Source of the DNA: Ancylostoma caninum
Lineage: Eukaryota > Nematoda > Chromadorea > Rhabditida > Ancylostomatidae
DNA: 64,000 bases
Direction of reading: 5' to 3'
NCBI GenBank assembly: GCA_037903475.1
Contig: JBAJFG010000047.1
Coordinates: 410,001-474,000, forward strand
Within the stretch, counting starts at the first letter, position 1. Each line of letters starts with the position of its first letter. The translations under genes and the position numbers were made by a program. Below the pieces are notes generated by a model that was not told the DNA's origin, made no database searches, and saw nothing but the letters and a program-made list of their open reading frames with translations. Shown one piece after another: positions 49,957 through 61,558 of the stretch.

Positions 49957-50254
49957 CTCACATCTTCTTGAACGAATTCTGTTCAATCAAAGTGGGTGGT
50001 GTCATGAGACCAAATATGTCATTTTTGAGTTTGGAAAAAGTCTGATGACCAGTGATTTCAATCAAAACTCTCTTCCATACCTGGTCCAGGTCGCTTGCCC
50101 AGTTTTGATGGCCTTTCCAGCTTTAACTGAATGCCAGGATTGGCAGTTGTCGGTTGCGCTGTTTTTCATTGGGTCATTGCTCTTGTACATCGACTTCGTC
50201 AGCAGCATAAGCGAGGCAAAAGATGACAATTACAAGGAGGGCGACGAATTTCAT
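49957..50254 (-). pseudogene. Damaged paralog of the small secreted protein, head to head with it
   Basis: From the ATG at 50254 the minus strand reads MKFVALLVIVIFCLAYAADE, nearly the same signal peptide as the gene at 51736. The frame then stops (TGA) after nine more residues. A second frame stays open for about 40 codons (MYKSNDPMKNSATDNCQSWH...) up to a possible donor. The mature part does not resemble the intact paralog. It is either a pseudogene or a diverged family member whose exon structure I have misread. In copy 1 the matching sequence lies beyond the BEL insertion and off the window. Confidence 0.5.
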
Positions 50255-51735
50255 GCTGTCAAAATCGAAGCTATAGTCCAAGTCTTGTATATCATCTATC
50301 ACCACAGTTGCTTGCCGACCTTATTTCTGGTATGTTGGCTTGGTTATGAGCAGACGTTGATGATACTCGGAACGATTATTGTCGACAGTGTGCTATGCTG
50401 CAGGGGTGTGTCATTACTGGATTCGCAAGGTAATGGTGGCGGACCAACCGAAACCTCGAAATCCTCCCTCTCCTCAGAATTTCTCTGGCTGTCAACAATT
50501 ACTAACCTTTGTTTGATCAACATCTTTCCTGAAAAATGTTTCCTTTTCGTTCCCTAGGAGCTCGCGAAATCTAACAAAATCACGTAAAAGCGAAATGCAT
50601 AATTCGTCAAATTTGAACAGGTCAGTGCTCCATCGTCAACGTTGCACCACCATTTTTAGTGATAACCATCGGTCACCGTCACTTTTCATTCTGCGACAGC
50701 GATGATAGGTGACATATTATTTGAGTATCATAGCGGATGCCAAAAGTGTTAGTTTCTCAGACTAGCTGAGATTGTGTAGATATGTCTTCTGCCTAGGAGA
50801 AGAGGAGATGTGAAAGGCGCAGTTATGGTGGTAGTCCATTTCATTTAGCGTTTCATAGTGATTCGAGAGAAGTGCCAGTAAAAATTCTCCCCGTAGACAG
50901 AAGCTTTCAAACTGGGGAACGTGTCAATTCAGAGAACATCCACGATGAAAACGTTGAATACTAAGACGCCCTTTCCTGAAAAAGTTTTGCGCCCATAACA
51001 AAGAAAGTTAGGAATGGCAAGGAATATGTAAAGAATCGCTGTGTGTTGAGCCTGTCCTGGGTTCTGCAAAGCAACATGTGTGAACCAAGTGGAGGCCATA
51101 TCGTTCATTACTCTTGAGAGAATTCTTATTAGCACTTTCCTCAAATTACTATAAAAGGTTAAGCGAAACGGACTACCAGCATAACACTGCCTTCCACATC
51201 TCTTCTCCTCGTAGGCACATCCACGCAACCTCAGCCCATCTGGGAAATTACCATATTTGACTTCCGTTGTGATCCCCAAATAATGTAGCACTTCTCATTG
51301 CTGTCTCAGAAGTGAAGAGTGATGGTTGGCTCCGGCTCGTCACTGAAGGTGATGGTGCAACGTTGACGACGAGCGGAGACCTCTCTAAATTTCACAAATT
51401 AAGCACTCCGCTTTTATGTAGTTTTGGTAGATTTTGCGAGCTCCTTAAGGACGAATAGGAAGTATTTTTAGCAAGATGCTGCTCAAGCAAATTCAGTAAT
51501 TGAATGACAATCAGAGAAATTCTGAGGAGGGGGAGATTTCGAGGTTTCACTTGCTTTGCCACCGTTATTTTTTGAAACCACTAATAATCCATCGCTGAAG
51601 TATAGCACAATTTTGACACTAATCTGAGTATCATCGACGTCTGTTCCCAACCACCATATCAAAAATGAAGTCGACAAGCAACGGTGGTGATAGGTGCTGT
51701 ACAAGACGTGAACTATAGCTTCGATTTTTGACAGA
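50255..51735. promoter_or_regulatory. Intact divergent intergenic region with inverted arms (copy 2)
   Basis: About 50212-50515 is an inverted, roughly 75% identical copy of about 51477-51790. Both arms include the first codons of the two genes and about 250 bases upstream, so the start regions of both genes are mirror images. The roughly 960-base spacer has no gene. The CCAAG at 50278-50282 is the site that carries the BEL element in copy 1. Confidence 0.55.
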
Positions 51736-52054
51736 ATGAAACTCGTCGCCCTCTTAGTAACTGCCATTTCTTGTCTGGCTTATGCAGCTGACATCATCGA
51801 TGGCCAGCACTGCACCAGGCTGTGCATGGTGTCGTACATAAATTACCTGAGATACCACGATTCGGAGGTGAGAAAAGTCAATTCATATTAAGATTGGTGC
51901 AGAGATTAGATGAGTCAGTCAACCATTTCAGAAAGCTATGGAAAAATGCAACGAGATTGCGGAATTATATCGCTTGAGGAATTTCTGTAGTAAAGCTGTG
52001 CCAGTGATGCTCAAGATTCCCGAAATGGATATGAAGCACAAAAATCCGGTTTGA
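51736..52054 (+). CDS. Small secreted cysteine-containing protein, copy 2 (two exons)
   Basis: Exons 51736-51867 and 51932-52054 give 84 residues, with all four mature cysteines and the signal peptide kept. Compared with copy 1 there are eight amino-acid changes (N20I, V35I and six in the last 17 residues, where VPKMDLKEGDPV becomes IPEMDMKHKNPV) but only one silent change (CTA/TTA). The intron ends are preserved. Function is unknown; the C-terminal tail is clearly the variable part. Confidence 0.75.
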
Positions 52055-54385
52055 AAAATTAATCTTCATTTCTTAACGCATATTTTTCAAACGAGGAGAG
52101 GGCCTATTTGGTGTCTCAACTCCAACAACAGAACAATTCTCTGAAAATATTGAAATATACATCTCACCAGAAAAAATATGTAATTCGGAAAGAGAAGCAT
52201 GTTTTTAGGAAACCCCCTGGACAGATTACACTGACCGCGACCCAGTGGCTTGGTCGATCTGCTTCAATGGCTGCAGGAATCCCATTCCGAAACTCTAATT
52301 CTGTTCTTACAGTAATCATCAACAATCAATATTTGGGTTTGTAGGTGTTTCTACAGCTCACATGAATTAGGTTGGAATGAAATTGAGGTTGAAACACACA
52401 CTCAGATCGTTTGGCTGTCGTTGCGAAGGAAAATCATCGGACATTGTTTGGTGAAGTACAAATCCTCTGCTAAAGGTTTATTTCTGTGGGTGTTCTGAGG
52501 TGGCACTGCCTGGTCACCCATTTCTGCAACCGCCACTGGACAAAATGAGTTGTTTATAAGGGTCCTGCGCCCTCGACTTGTACCATATCCTTAAGTTCAG
52601 AGCTAGGGTCAGGCGTATGATGGTAATTTACCAAGGGGGAGGGTCGCCTCGAGGAGGGGTTGCCTGAAGAGGGTAGTATGATAACAGCAAAATATGGAAG
52701 TTCGTTTTTCACAAGCGAGCTCCAAGTTCGATTCCTCGCGAGGTAGTGTTGCAAACACTTCAACATGCTCTTTTTCTCTTAGCACCGTAAATAACAAGAG
52801 TAAAATCGTCGGTGGACACTTTGTTTTCAAGCTTGGACGTTTTATTTGGCTGTAAATCGACTCCCATGGTTCAATAAACACGTAGCTCAAAATGCTACTC
52901 CGTGGATGGTGTGCTAAGACGTCTGGACAACACGTGGTGCTCCGTAGCTATAGAGGTGGTTTCCCAGAACCAAATCTTATGAGGATGCAAAATCACATGG
53001 CTTCTCGATCACTGGAAATTTTTCCGTAGCGATAAGACCACATAAGACATAACCGCAAAATTTGTCAAATTTGAGGATTGCTTGACACTCAATAACTGAC
53101 AAAATTAGAAGGTCCTATGAAAAACGACTCAATGATTGAGAAAGAGCGAATCTCCCTCTATTGTAATGCGTCGGAGCTGTTCCTCGTACAGTGTAGTCAT
53201 GAAGTTATTCGCCTCAGATTAACATCACATTCTTGAACTTGCCCAAAAATCGGGTTTTTCTTCCATGGCTTTTTTCAGCATTTGTTTGAAAGCTGACAAA
53301 ACCTTAATAATGATTCTGAAAAAGGAAGTCAAGCTCTTATTCCGCTAAAATTACAACTTTGAAAATTACCTGGGAAGTTTTATTCCGTTGGTAAACCGAT
53401 GGTCAACCGTTGGTAAAAATGGTATTTTCGCAGCTTTTTACCAACGTAATTCCACCCATATTTAACCCTAATATACCAAAATTCTTAGAATAAAAAGACG
53501 TGCGTCAGAAGGCCAAATCTTCCTGATAGCAGAACGTCTTCAGCCATTTTCCTAGGTCTCGTGACAACCCTTTCTAAATTCGTGACAAACAACCATACAT
53601 CTGCACGTGTGCGGTTTCGATTCTAAGTGAAGGAACACCACTCATGCGCGACTTTCACAGCTCAAAAAAGGTTACAAATTGTTTTTGATCATATACAAAG
53701 ATACTTGACATCCACTGCGTAACATGTATTTTTCCATTTTGCAAAAATTAATCTTCGGTTGAGATCGAACCCTGGACCTGTATGAAAATGAATACGAATT
53801 CTGTGTCACTCCAGTTGCTTATAATAAGTGTATAGATTTGCAACATAGACATGTGCGACACCGACTGGTTGTTTCACTGATAAGACTTGAAATTCAAAAG
53901 TAGATGTTAAAAATTGAAAAGGGAAAAATTATTTTCAAAAATTAATTGAATTCAGAAAATATCTCCTGGATGTTTTGAAAGTTGTTGAATTACAATAACT
54001 GAAAGTCTGGAAAATTAAATGTTCTGGAGGGGGTCGCACTTTTTTCGTCTACAACGGGGGGGGGGGTCCATTTGGGGTCGAATTTTTACTAATACTACGC
54101 TTGACCCTGGGTACGAGGATCGCGGGCACTTACCTCACTTATTAGCAAAATCAGGGTCACAGAATGCTCGGGTGGGTTCTATGGTTCTGCCAGGGGCCTA
54201 AACTTGTTACTGAGTAAATCCTTGTGTGCAGCTGTGCGTCCTGATCCCTGGAAGGGGTAAATGCTGCAACATTGCTCCCTGATGGAAACTAGAGCTAATT
54301 TTTGCCAATTTCATCACGAAGAACGGCGGAGCTCTGAAAGGTCAAAACCGCTTATATCATAGTAGGCTAAAGAAGCAGAGCTCAT
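52055..54385. other. Intergenic repeats, no supported gene (copy 2)
   Basis: Counterpart of 12292-14640 with many small differences and indels. It contains the same homopolymer runs (an eleven-base G run near 54056) and no convincing exon. Confidence 0.6.
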
Positions 54386-54463
54386 GTGCTCACCATCTTT
54401 TCTTCAAGATACTGTGAAAAAAAAAACTATATTAGTTATGTGGGCCATGTAGATTTCAGGCGA

Positions 54464-54623
54464 TTCGAACAGGAAAACTTTTCGTCTGTAAAAACATGGC
54501 TGAGGAGATCACAGCTCCTCATTAGTGTTTGTGAAGGTATTCGAATTAGAAGCTACTTACCTGGAGCTGATCAAATGGTCGTAAGCGATACTCATCTCGA
54601 TGATGAGAAATCACGTGAGGTAA
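54464..54623 (+). other. Exon-like module, third copy
   Basis: Same acceptor/donor-bounded open segment as 14703-14862. The encoded residues match the unit-2 version (CEGIRIRSYLPGADQ, DEKSRE). Only one unit is present here. Confidence 0.35.
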
Positions 54624-55623
54624 GAATAGATGAAAATATCCTTGGTTTCTAGCCCGGGGCAGTGCAACCGCTCCCCCTTTGCTGCTTCACTACATTTCCG
54701 AGAGCTAGAGCAAGGATACCAGATCGTTTAGCGAATTCAGTAGCATGGATTATGCATTTGCTGAAGTGAACGGCAACAGTACGATAATGAAATATCCTTA
54801 TCAGTTCTGTAAGAGTTCTGCCTTCCTGTTTTGTTGCAGCGACTTGGCAGGTACTGCTGCGTTTTCCTTACGCTTTTTTCCTCCCTTTCCTTCCAGTTGT
54901 CAGAGTAAAATTTTTGCAAAGATGATAGCTCCAACACTATGATTTCAAACTCTTTTCTCATGAAAAATTCAACAACATTTCAACAATAAAACAGCGACAG
55001 GAAACTAAACGAAAAGTTCTTGAGCTCTTGCTGTGTATCCAAGAATCATAGCCGCAACACCATGTGATGTGTAAGGAGTGTAACACACTCAACAATAACC
55101 AAGTGGGCAGGGTCTCGTTCAACAAAAATAGCTATATGGATAGCATGTGGACCTTAGATGTGGATCAACTCGGGCGGCAGCAGGTGATTCAACCGAGGTT
55201 AGTGCTCCCTCCTAGAACTTGCAACTTCCACTTCGTCTCAGTGTTCAACGTCGGTGGGATCAGTTCTGGCTCTGAGAGTGACTCGGCAGTATGAACAAGA
55301 AATCACCCAAAATAAACGTCTTTTTCATCTTGTTCTCTGCTGTTTTTCATTTTCTGCCGTTGCACTTTACTTAAAGAAAATTATCCCAAACCTTTCGCAT
55401 CTATTCTTGTTGTTTCCTACCTGCACTGATATGGCTAAGGTTTCATTTAACTTACTTAGACACTTAGACGGCCCTCTATGCAGACACAGGCGGTTGTGTG
55501 GCGCCTTTCGAGGTGAAAAGATGGCTGAGTGGCGAAAACGTTTATCTCGATAAACACCAGTGTCTTGCTGGTGTCAATCCAACAATACATCATGGGGATG
55601 ACGGCTAAGTCCGGCCCGCAGTC

Positions 55624-56561
55624 CTACCTTAGAAGAGAACATTCGAGCGCACTATGCACAGTGCGCAGAGTCTTTGACATTGTCACAGTGTCCACCCACG
55701 TCTCCGCAGCGTAGCAAAGCGCTAGACGAACTGTAGAATTAAAAAGATGAGGACGGAGGTAAGGATCGCCAGTTAATCCATGCCTTCCCTGAAAGGCCCG
55801 AACGCGGCTCATGCTGCCCTCCAGCCCCTCTTCAAGGTTGTTCTTCATTTTCATCCAGTGTCCAAGGTGCAAAGAGGACAAAGTCTCTGTTATTTTGGAT
55901 CATTCAGGTTCTATTCGTTTTCCTTCGCAGAAGACGTTTTTTACGTTCTTTTCTTTGTCCTATTCATCGGCAGCCGTATTCTTTCCACAGCTTCGTTTAT
56001 CTTTCTATGCATCGCCTGAGCTTCATCGGTCCTTCTTGAAAATAAAACGATGTCGTTTCCGGAACAAAAGTTTTAGGTGAATCTTCCATCAACCCGAATA
56101 CCCCTTTCGTTCCGAGCAAGTGGTTCCATTGCGCATTGTAACGAGGCAGTAAACAACTTGGGTGTCGCTCTGCTCTACTCTTTTCGCTACTGGGATGGGG
56201 CGCTGGAAGAGCTGCACCTTGTAAAGCATTGAAGGTAGCAGTCGGGTGTCCTCACATATGACGCGTCCACTCCTTGCACAAGCAATGCTGACAGTACGGC
56301 GTTTGTCTCAACGCTATCGAATGCTTTTCGTAGTGGAAGAGGGGTAAGCAATATTTTCGGCAAACCTCTATGACCCTCGAAACGGTTTAAATGTTGTCCA
56401 TGCAGCTGAACCCCTGTCGGAATCTGGCCGGTTCCTGCGGTTGGGCTTCATCCAAGGTCCTCGTTATTTTCATGGGAATATTTGATTGAATTCTTCTGTG
56501 CCGTTCAGGTTGGGTGATCGAACTCTTTACTACAAACGGCTCGTTGTTTGGACGGTAACGT
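55624..56561 (-). pseudogene. RTE-clade LINE reverse transcriptase remnant, copy 2
   Basis: Practically identical to 17783-18720, including the GNDIVLF defect and the frameshifts, so it was already dead before the duplication. Confidence 0.8.
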
Positions 56562-56979
56562 GCTCTTAATGAAAATTGTATTAATGCTGTTATGATCTGG
56601 ACAACCAGAGATCTCGTCTCTCTCAGGAAGTCACCGGTATTCCCCCAGCTGCACGTGGAGGTGCCTCAACAGACCGTCACAACGAATCATGAATCCCACC
56701 GATTTAGCCCTTTTTTCGTCCGCACCGCTCTGTGACACTCTGTGCTACAGTAGGATCGCTTGAATTGGTTGGTAGCACATTTTCGGGCTTACGTAGGAAA
56801 TTTTACACTGCCTCGCCTTTCTATACGCATCTCTCGGATGCAGTGAGCCAAAATTATAGGTACCAGATGAATTCAACTTCTCGAACGAAAAAGCTATAAT
56901 GTCGGGGAGGTCTCTGAGAGGCAATGTTAGGTACTCTTACAGCAACAATGATCTACATTTGATTTCGAATATTACTCTA

Positions 56980-57822
56980 CTAGATGGCATACCCGGCTTC
57001 GCTCGGGTGTTTTACAACCCCGGCTTTCTCACACTGATGAGGACAATTCCCATAGCTGATAAAATCATTGCAAATACCCATAATTTTGGTGGAGAGCACA
57101 TTAGCAATGTTCAAGTAACCCTTCCTCTCAAGTAACCCCGCAAGCGAAACGTCAGTAAAGTTATTTCGATGACAAATTCGTGGAAAAAGGTTGCCGTATT
57201 CGTACTTAGGTGTTGAGCGTGTTCGATTGATCCAGTAAGCACATTTTCCCCCTTTTTAGAAAAAGGAAAAGAACAGAAGACATTAGTGAATCGATCAATT
57301 CGTGCAAACAATTGTACTATTTGCGCTCATATTGAAAAATCCCAGTAGACACGTCTCCACCGACCCATGGGCGAAAACAGCGAAAAATCAGTGAAACCGA
57401 TACATCGATATTTTGTGCAAAATGATCAAAATATTCGTGTTCAGCGTACTGGAAAACCACAGCACACATGTCCTTGCCTCTCCCCGAAAATGGAAAAAAA
57501 TCGATGAAATCGATAATTCGATAATTCGTGCAGAATGGTTGTCATATTCTGTTCAGCGCATTAAGAAACTCCAGTAGGCGCATTAAGAAACCCCAGTGGG
57601 CATATCCTCATCGACTCCTGGGAAAAAGAGCGAAAAATCAATAAAATCGATATAATCGATAAATCAATCGATATTTTTTGGAGGAAAATAGCCTAAAACC
57701 TCCGCCGGCCTTTGTTGGGTATGTGTACAAAGTTTGGTCCCAATCCGTTAACCCTCCGCGATTTCTATAAGGAACATACATACAAACACACACGCACAGA
57801 CATTCTACTTTATATATACAGA
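56980..57822 (-). mobile_element. Helitron-like non-autonomous element, copy 2
   Basis: Same A|TC...CTAG|T ends and 3' hairpin as 19139-20090. It is about 109 bases shorter, mostly through one fewer internal unit around 57620-57670. Confidence 0.75.
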
Positions 57823-57971
57823 TCAGTGTCGATATAGGGCCTTCAGACTTATCAGGTATGTGTTGTCACGCAAGTAGTAGTCACTATTATTCTCAAGCTT
57901 TTGTAGTCTTTCCGAAACGACGAGTCCGCCCACGCATGCAGGGATCGAGAAGCTGCCACGTCTGCCAGCGC

Positions 57972-58876
57972 CAGGGCGCAGCACTAGGTGGTCAGTGTCG
58001 GTTGGGGAGTACTAAGTCCAGTCGGATTCCGAAATGGGATACTAAGTACCTACGCACTAGGTTTTTTCAGGAAAAGTAGATAGCACCAGAAAGTGACTTA
58101 GATAAGCGTTAGTGAGACGACGAATGATGTTTCAGCAAGAAATGCGTACCATTTAGCGAAGACAGCCTAAATCATCTCAAATTCAAGCTAAAATCCTCGA
58201 AAAACCGATCTCAATACGGAACTGTTTGATGCCACTAGAACTCGTTGAAACTTGTTATAGGACCTGTCAGATACAAGAAATTGTCATTGGAGCGTGGTTT
58301 TTTCTCTCAAACCCGGAACTTTCCCAGGAAATTTCTCTCGTTTGAGGAAGTGTTCCGATACGCCGTCAACTCCATGAAATGCGATTAGGTGGTACCAACT
58401 CTCCCCCAAAGTGGCATCTTTCGTTTTTGAGAAACCGTCTTCGTTTTTGAAAAAAACCGTCATTAATGGTCAAAAAATGGTCAAAAACCTCTTTTTGACC
58501 ATTAATGACGGTTTTCTCAAAAACGAAGACGGTTTCTCAAAAACGAACGGTGCCACTTTGGGGGGATACTCGTTGATATAGTGTGCATCTACAGTCAGAA
58601 TTCCAACATGATACGTCTCCTACAGGTTGAGCAACACCTGATTATCACTGGAGCGCACCAGAGTGCAGGGTAGGGATGGAGTAAATGGTTGAACAACGGT
58701 GGTCTTCAGCCACGAGTTTGATGATCCTCCAGAAGTGCCTCTCTGAAATCTGCTTGTCTCTAACATCAGTAGACGGTTAGCGGTTGGCTACGCCCTGGAC
58801 ACTGGTGCTAAGCCCCCTGAATCTGCAGGACGCTACTAAGTCCTGGTGGTCAATGACCACCTGGTGCTGCGCCCTG
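57972..58876. mobile_element. Non-autonomous hAT-type element with 8-base TSD
   Basis: A 905-base insertion with ends CAGGGCGCAGCAC...(inverted) GTGCTGCGCCCTG. It is flanked by perfect GCCAGCGC duplications at 57964-57971 and 58877-58884. The empty site is seen in copy 1 at about 20243-20252. The CAGGG-type ends plus 8-base target duplication are the hAT signature. There is no transposase. A second inverted stretch (TACTAAGT / CTACTAAGTCC) lies subterminally. Confidence 0.88.
58404..58565. repeat. Near-perfect hairpin inside the hAT-type element
   Basis: Arms of about 70 bases: CCCCAAAGTGGCA...CGTTTTTGAGAAACCGTCTT... and its inverse to CCACTTTGGGG, around a short centre near 58480. Within each arm CGTTTTTGA repeats twice. 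It could be a nested palindromic MITE. Confidence 0.8.
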
Positions 58877-59525
58877 GCCAGCGCTCCACGTCATCATCCC
58901 TGATCTGCTTATCATGTTTCATCGTTTCATCGTTATCTTCATGGTATTGACCAATGATTTGGCTGTGATGTGGATGACGTGGCAGCCAACAGCATCCGTC
59001 GCTGCCCCTCGATCTTCGCGTGCGTGGGCGTGCTCGTCGTTTCGGATAGACGATACAAAGCTTCCCCAAGCCCAACCAACGCCAGTATCTCGTTCCGGGC
59101 ATGCATTTGGTCTAGGAATCAAGTAATCCGGTGAGCGGAGGCTGAAGAACTTGATAGGCCACTAACCGAAGTTGACGATTTCAAAACTTTTGCTATCGCC
59201 ATTCACTGACCGTCTTGTGGGCTTCACGACCGGGTGATACTGGTTCTCTTTTAAGAAGTCCCTCTTTAATTGTTTCATCACAAATTTCCTCACTGATTGC
59301 CAGATAATGCTCGTTTCTCGAGAGATTCGATGGAAGCGTCTCATCGGTATGCGTTCAGAACACACAGTTTTTTCGCGATTCTGGCACAAATTTTTAAGGA
59401 ACGGTATCTTGCGCGAGTGAAACTAATGCCTCCTTCTACCAAGGTTCTGATAAAATGTACCACTTTGTGGATAACTCGTTTTCTTTCTTCTGAGCCGTAA
59501 CCAAGATTGATACAACACTTTATTC

Positions 59526-59557
59526 GACTAACGTTTCGGCTCACTCGCCTTCGTCAG
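59526..59557 (-). ncRNA. Candidate minimal hammerhead ribozyme core in PLE (copy 2)
   Basis: Identical to 20894-20925: CTGACGA, short GGC/GCC stem, GAAA, CGTTAG, GTC. It lies about 225 bases beyond the endonuclease stop, where PLE terminal repeats carry such motifs. Confidence 0.35.
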
Positions 59558-59782
59558 AGCCTGGAATGTAAAGAACAGATATAATCTGTAACCCCCACAA
59601 ACGTCTCATCGTCTACAGAAGAATCCAACACTGGTTAAACAAAAGCCAACCGACTGGATTAAAACTATGGTACCATTCGTTCACCTTGTACGCTGCCAAG
59701 CAGGATTTTGGGGCCACCGTCAGCTAGGCACGCGTTAACGTTAGTGGTAGGGGGGGGGACCACCAACCTAGCGGCTGATAAG

Positions 59783-61222
59783 TCAAAACGCGCATAGACC
59801 GAGGAACAGCGCGAGTTCATTGGTTATGGCAATGCACTCATCTTTCCTGTTCATTTTTGGCGATTTTGCTGAAATCCAAAATGCCTCTAGTGTTTTGCAC
59901 GCTGATATCTCCACCTCTCCTGCAAGGATGGAGACGTCTACCCCAAACACCTGATCGTCATCACATTGCCTCCGGTGAGTGCCCAGTGGAGTCAAAAGTT
60001 TTGATTTCTGTAAGCCATCCCGATGTTCTTGAATCCTAATCCCGAGTGGTCTGCCGGTCTCACCTATGTACTGTTCCCCGCATAATTTGCAACTTATAAG
60101 ATAAATGACCCCCGATGTCGCGCAGTCACCTGTTCGCCCCGCTTGGCAAATTATGCAGTTTCTGGTACAGCACAAGCGATCATAGGCGCGACTACTTATT
60201 AGCCTTTGCAGTCTCAGGGAGTCTTCTGGACCCGACCTACGCACGCATGCTCTTACTGCCTTGCTGAAAGGGTCTGAAATGAAAGGTAGACAAAAGGGTA
60301 CTTTTTTGTCTGCTTTCAATCTAGGTGAGTTTACCCGGCTGCGGCCATACCTTGATCTGAAAAAGTTGTTAGTGGGGTAACCGTTAGATCGCGCTATTTG
60401 GAAGGCCATATCGGCTGAATCGGCTTTCAATCTGTTATCCGAAGAAACTGTTCTAGCCGTATGGATCATGTTAGCAATAACGCCGCGTTTTGTTTTTACT
60501 GGGTGGGTCGAGAGGTAGTGAATAAGGATGTTCTTGCTACCTGGTTTTCTGTACCACCTAGTTCTATAGTCCCCGTTGGCTAAGCATACCTGAACATTGA
60601 GGAAAGCTAGCCAGTTCGCCTTGGGCTTTTCCCGGGTAAACTTGATGTGCTCAGACCTGTTGTTGAGTAGATCAAAGCAAGCATCCATTTCCGCTTGTGT
60701 GGGGCAAAGATCAAAGCAAGCATCCATTTCCGCTTGTGTGGGGCAAACGATGAAACAATCGTCAATATAACGGCAATATAAAGCAGGTCGTCGTTCTAGT
60801 ACAGGATTCTCCACTTTTGCCATGAAAGTTATAGCCAGCGTGGGTGCGAGCCTCTGTCCCATTGCCAGACCCCTAATTTGCTCAAAATATTTCCCTGCCC
60901 ATCTAAATACTGAACAGTTGAGGCACTCTTTTACGAGTGTCATAACTTGTCCAATGGTGAAACCGTATAAGTTTAGCGCATCAATTTTGTCTGGAAGGAG
61001 TTCAAAAACAGCTCCCATCGCCGCGCTTGTGGATACATTGGTGTAAAGCGATGTGACGTCAAAGGATTCCATGACGTCATTCTCTCCGAACTGCGCATGG
61101 CGCAGTTGGTCAAGAAATGCGTTGGTGCTAGAAAGGTGGGCAGGAACATATTGAAGTACCTGTGCTAGAATAATATTAAGTAGCCATGATACCCTGTCCG
61201 TGGGCCCTCCTATTACTAACAA
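59783..61222 (-). CDS. Penelope-like element: reverse transcriptase and GIY-YIG endonuclease
   Basis: The 479-residue frame contains RT motifs FDVTSLYTNVS (catalytic Asp), GLAMGQRLAPTLA and the active site CRYIDDCFIV. A linker with a cysteine cluster (CCTRNCIICQ) follows, then GIY-YIG nuclease (GVIYLISCKLCGEQYIGETG, R-x-x-EH). This RT plus C-terminal GIY-YIG order is diagnostic of Penelope-like retroelements. Residues about 180-205 contain a 13-residue direct duplication (CPTQAEMDACFDL twice) just after the YIDD box, from a 39-base tandem repeat, which would probably disturb the RT fold. The upstream part of RT is in another frame. It is not functional as written. Confidence 0.92.
   Translation of the reverse strand: MLVIGGPTDRVSWLLNIILAQVLQYVPAHLSSTNAFLDQLRHAQFGENDVMESFDVTSLYTNVSTSAAMGAVFELLPDKIDALNLYGFTIGQVMTLVKECLNCSVFRWAGKYFEQIRGLAMGQRLAPTLAITFMAKVENPVLERRPALYCRYIDDCFIVCPTQAEMDACFDLCPTQAEMDACFDLLNNRSEHIKFTREKPKANWLAFLNVQVCLANGDYRTRWYRKPGSKNILIHYLSTHPVKTKRGVIANMIHTARTVSSDNRLKADSADMAFQIARSNGYPTNNFFRSRYGRSRVNSPRLKADKKVPFCLPFISDPFSKAVRACVRRSGPEDSLRLQRLISSRAYDRLCCTRNCIICQAGRTGDCATSGVIYLISCKLCGEQYIGETGRPLGIRIQEHRDGLQKSKLLTPLGTHRRQCDDDQVFGVDVSILAGEVEISACKTLEAFWISAKSPKMNRKDECIAITNELALFLGLCAF
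60670..60747. repeat. 39-base tandem duplication within PLE RT
   Basis: Two identical 39-base units (60670-60708 and 60709-60747) keep the frame and duplicate 13 residues next to the catalytic box. Confidence 0.95.
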
Positions 61223-61558
61223 TGGGACGCACTTTGAATACAGAGGGATCTGCAGCCTTTACGTTATCCGGGCTAAGTTTGTGTATTTTTATGAGCACGT
61301 ACAGTACCGGGCACATTGGGTGGTCACATTTGAGGCGTGCGATGGTTGCTTTGGGGATACCCACTGACTGCGCTGCTTCGACCCAGACCCTGTTGAGCCT
61401 TCTATACTGCTTTCTGAATTCCTTTTCCGAGGACAAGGCATACAGTGTTTCATCTTGAAGATGCAGGCGAGTTATTTCGATTTCTAGTTCCTTAGGCATA
61501 ACCGCGAATTCGCCGCCTTTGTCGCTTAACGAAACTTTGATTGCTCCCGAGTTGCTGC
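61176..61558 (-). pseudogene. Penelope-like element: region just before RT (frameshifted, truncated)
   Basis: A frame open from about 61558 includes KVSLSDKGGEFAV and KELEIEITRLHLQDETLYAL, then KCDHPMCPVLYVLIKIHK and VRPIVSN, after which a one-base shift near 61200 moves the reading to the RT frame (IGGPTDRVSWLLN). Upstream the element ends abruptly at GTTGCTGCTGCTGCTAC, joining ELP1 3' flank at a CTGCTAC microhomology. Confidence 0.8.

Noticed and set aside
49841..50557. Plus-strand 238-codon frame across the secreted-gene paralog
   Set aside because: It is antisense to the signal peptide start at 50254 and runs from a Helitron end through an intergenic inverted repeat; its counterpart in copy 1 is broken.
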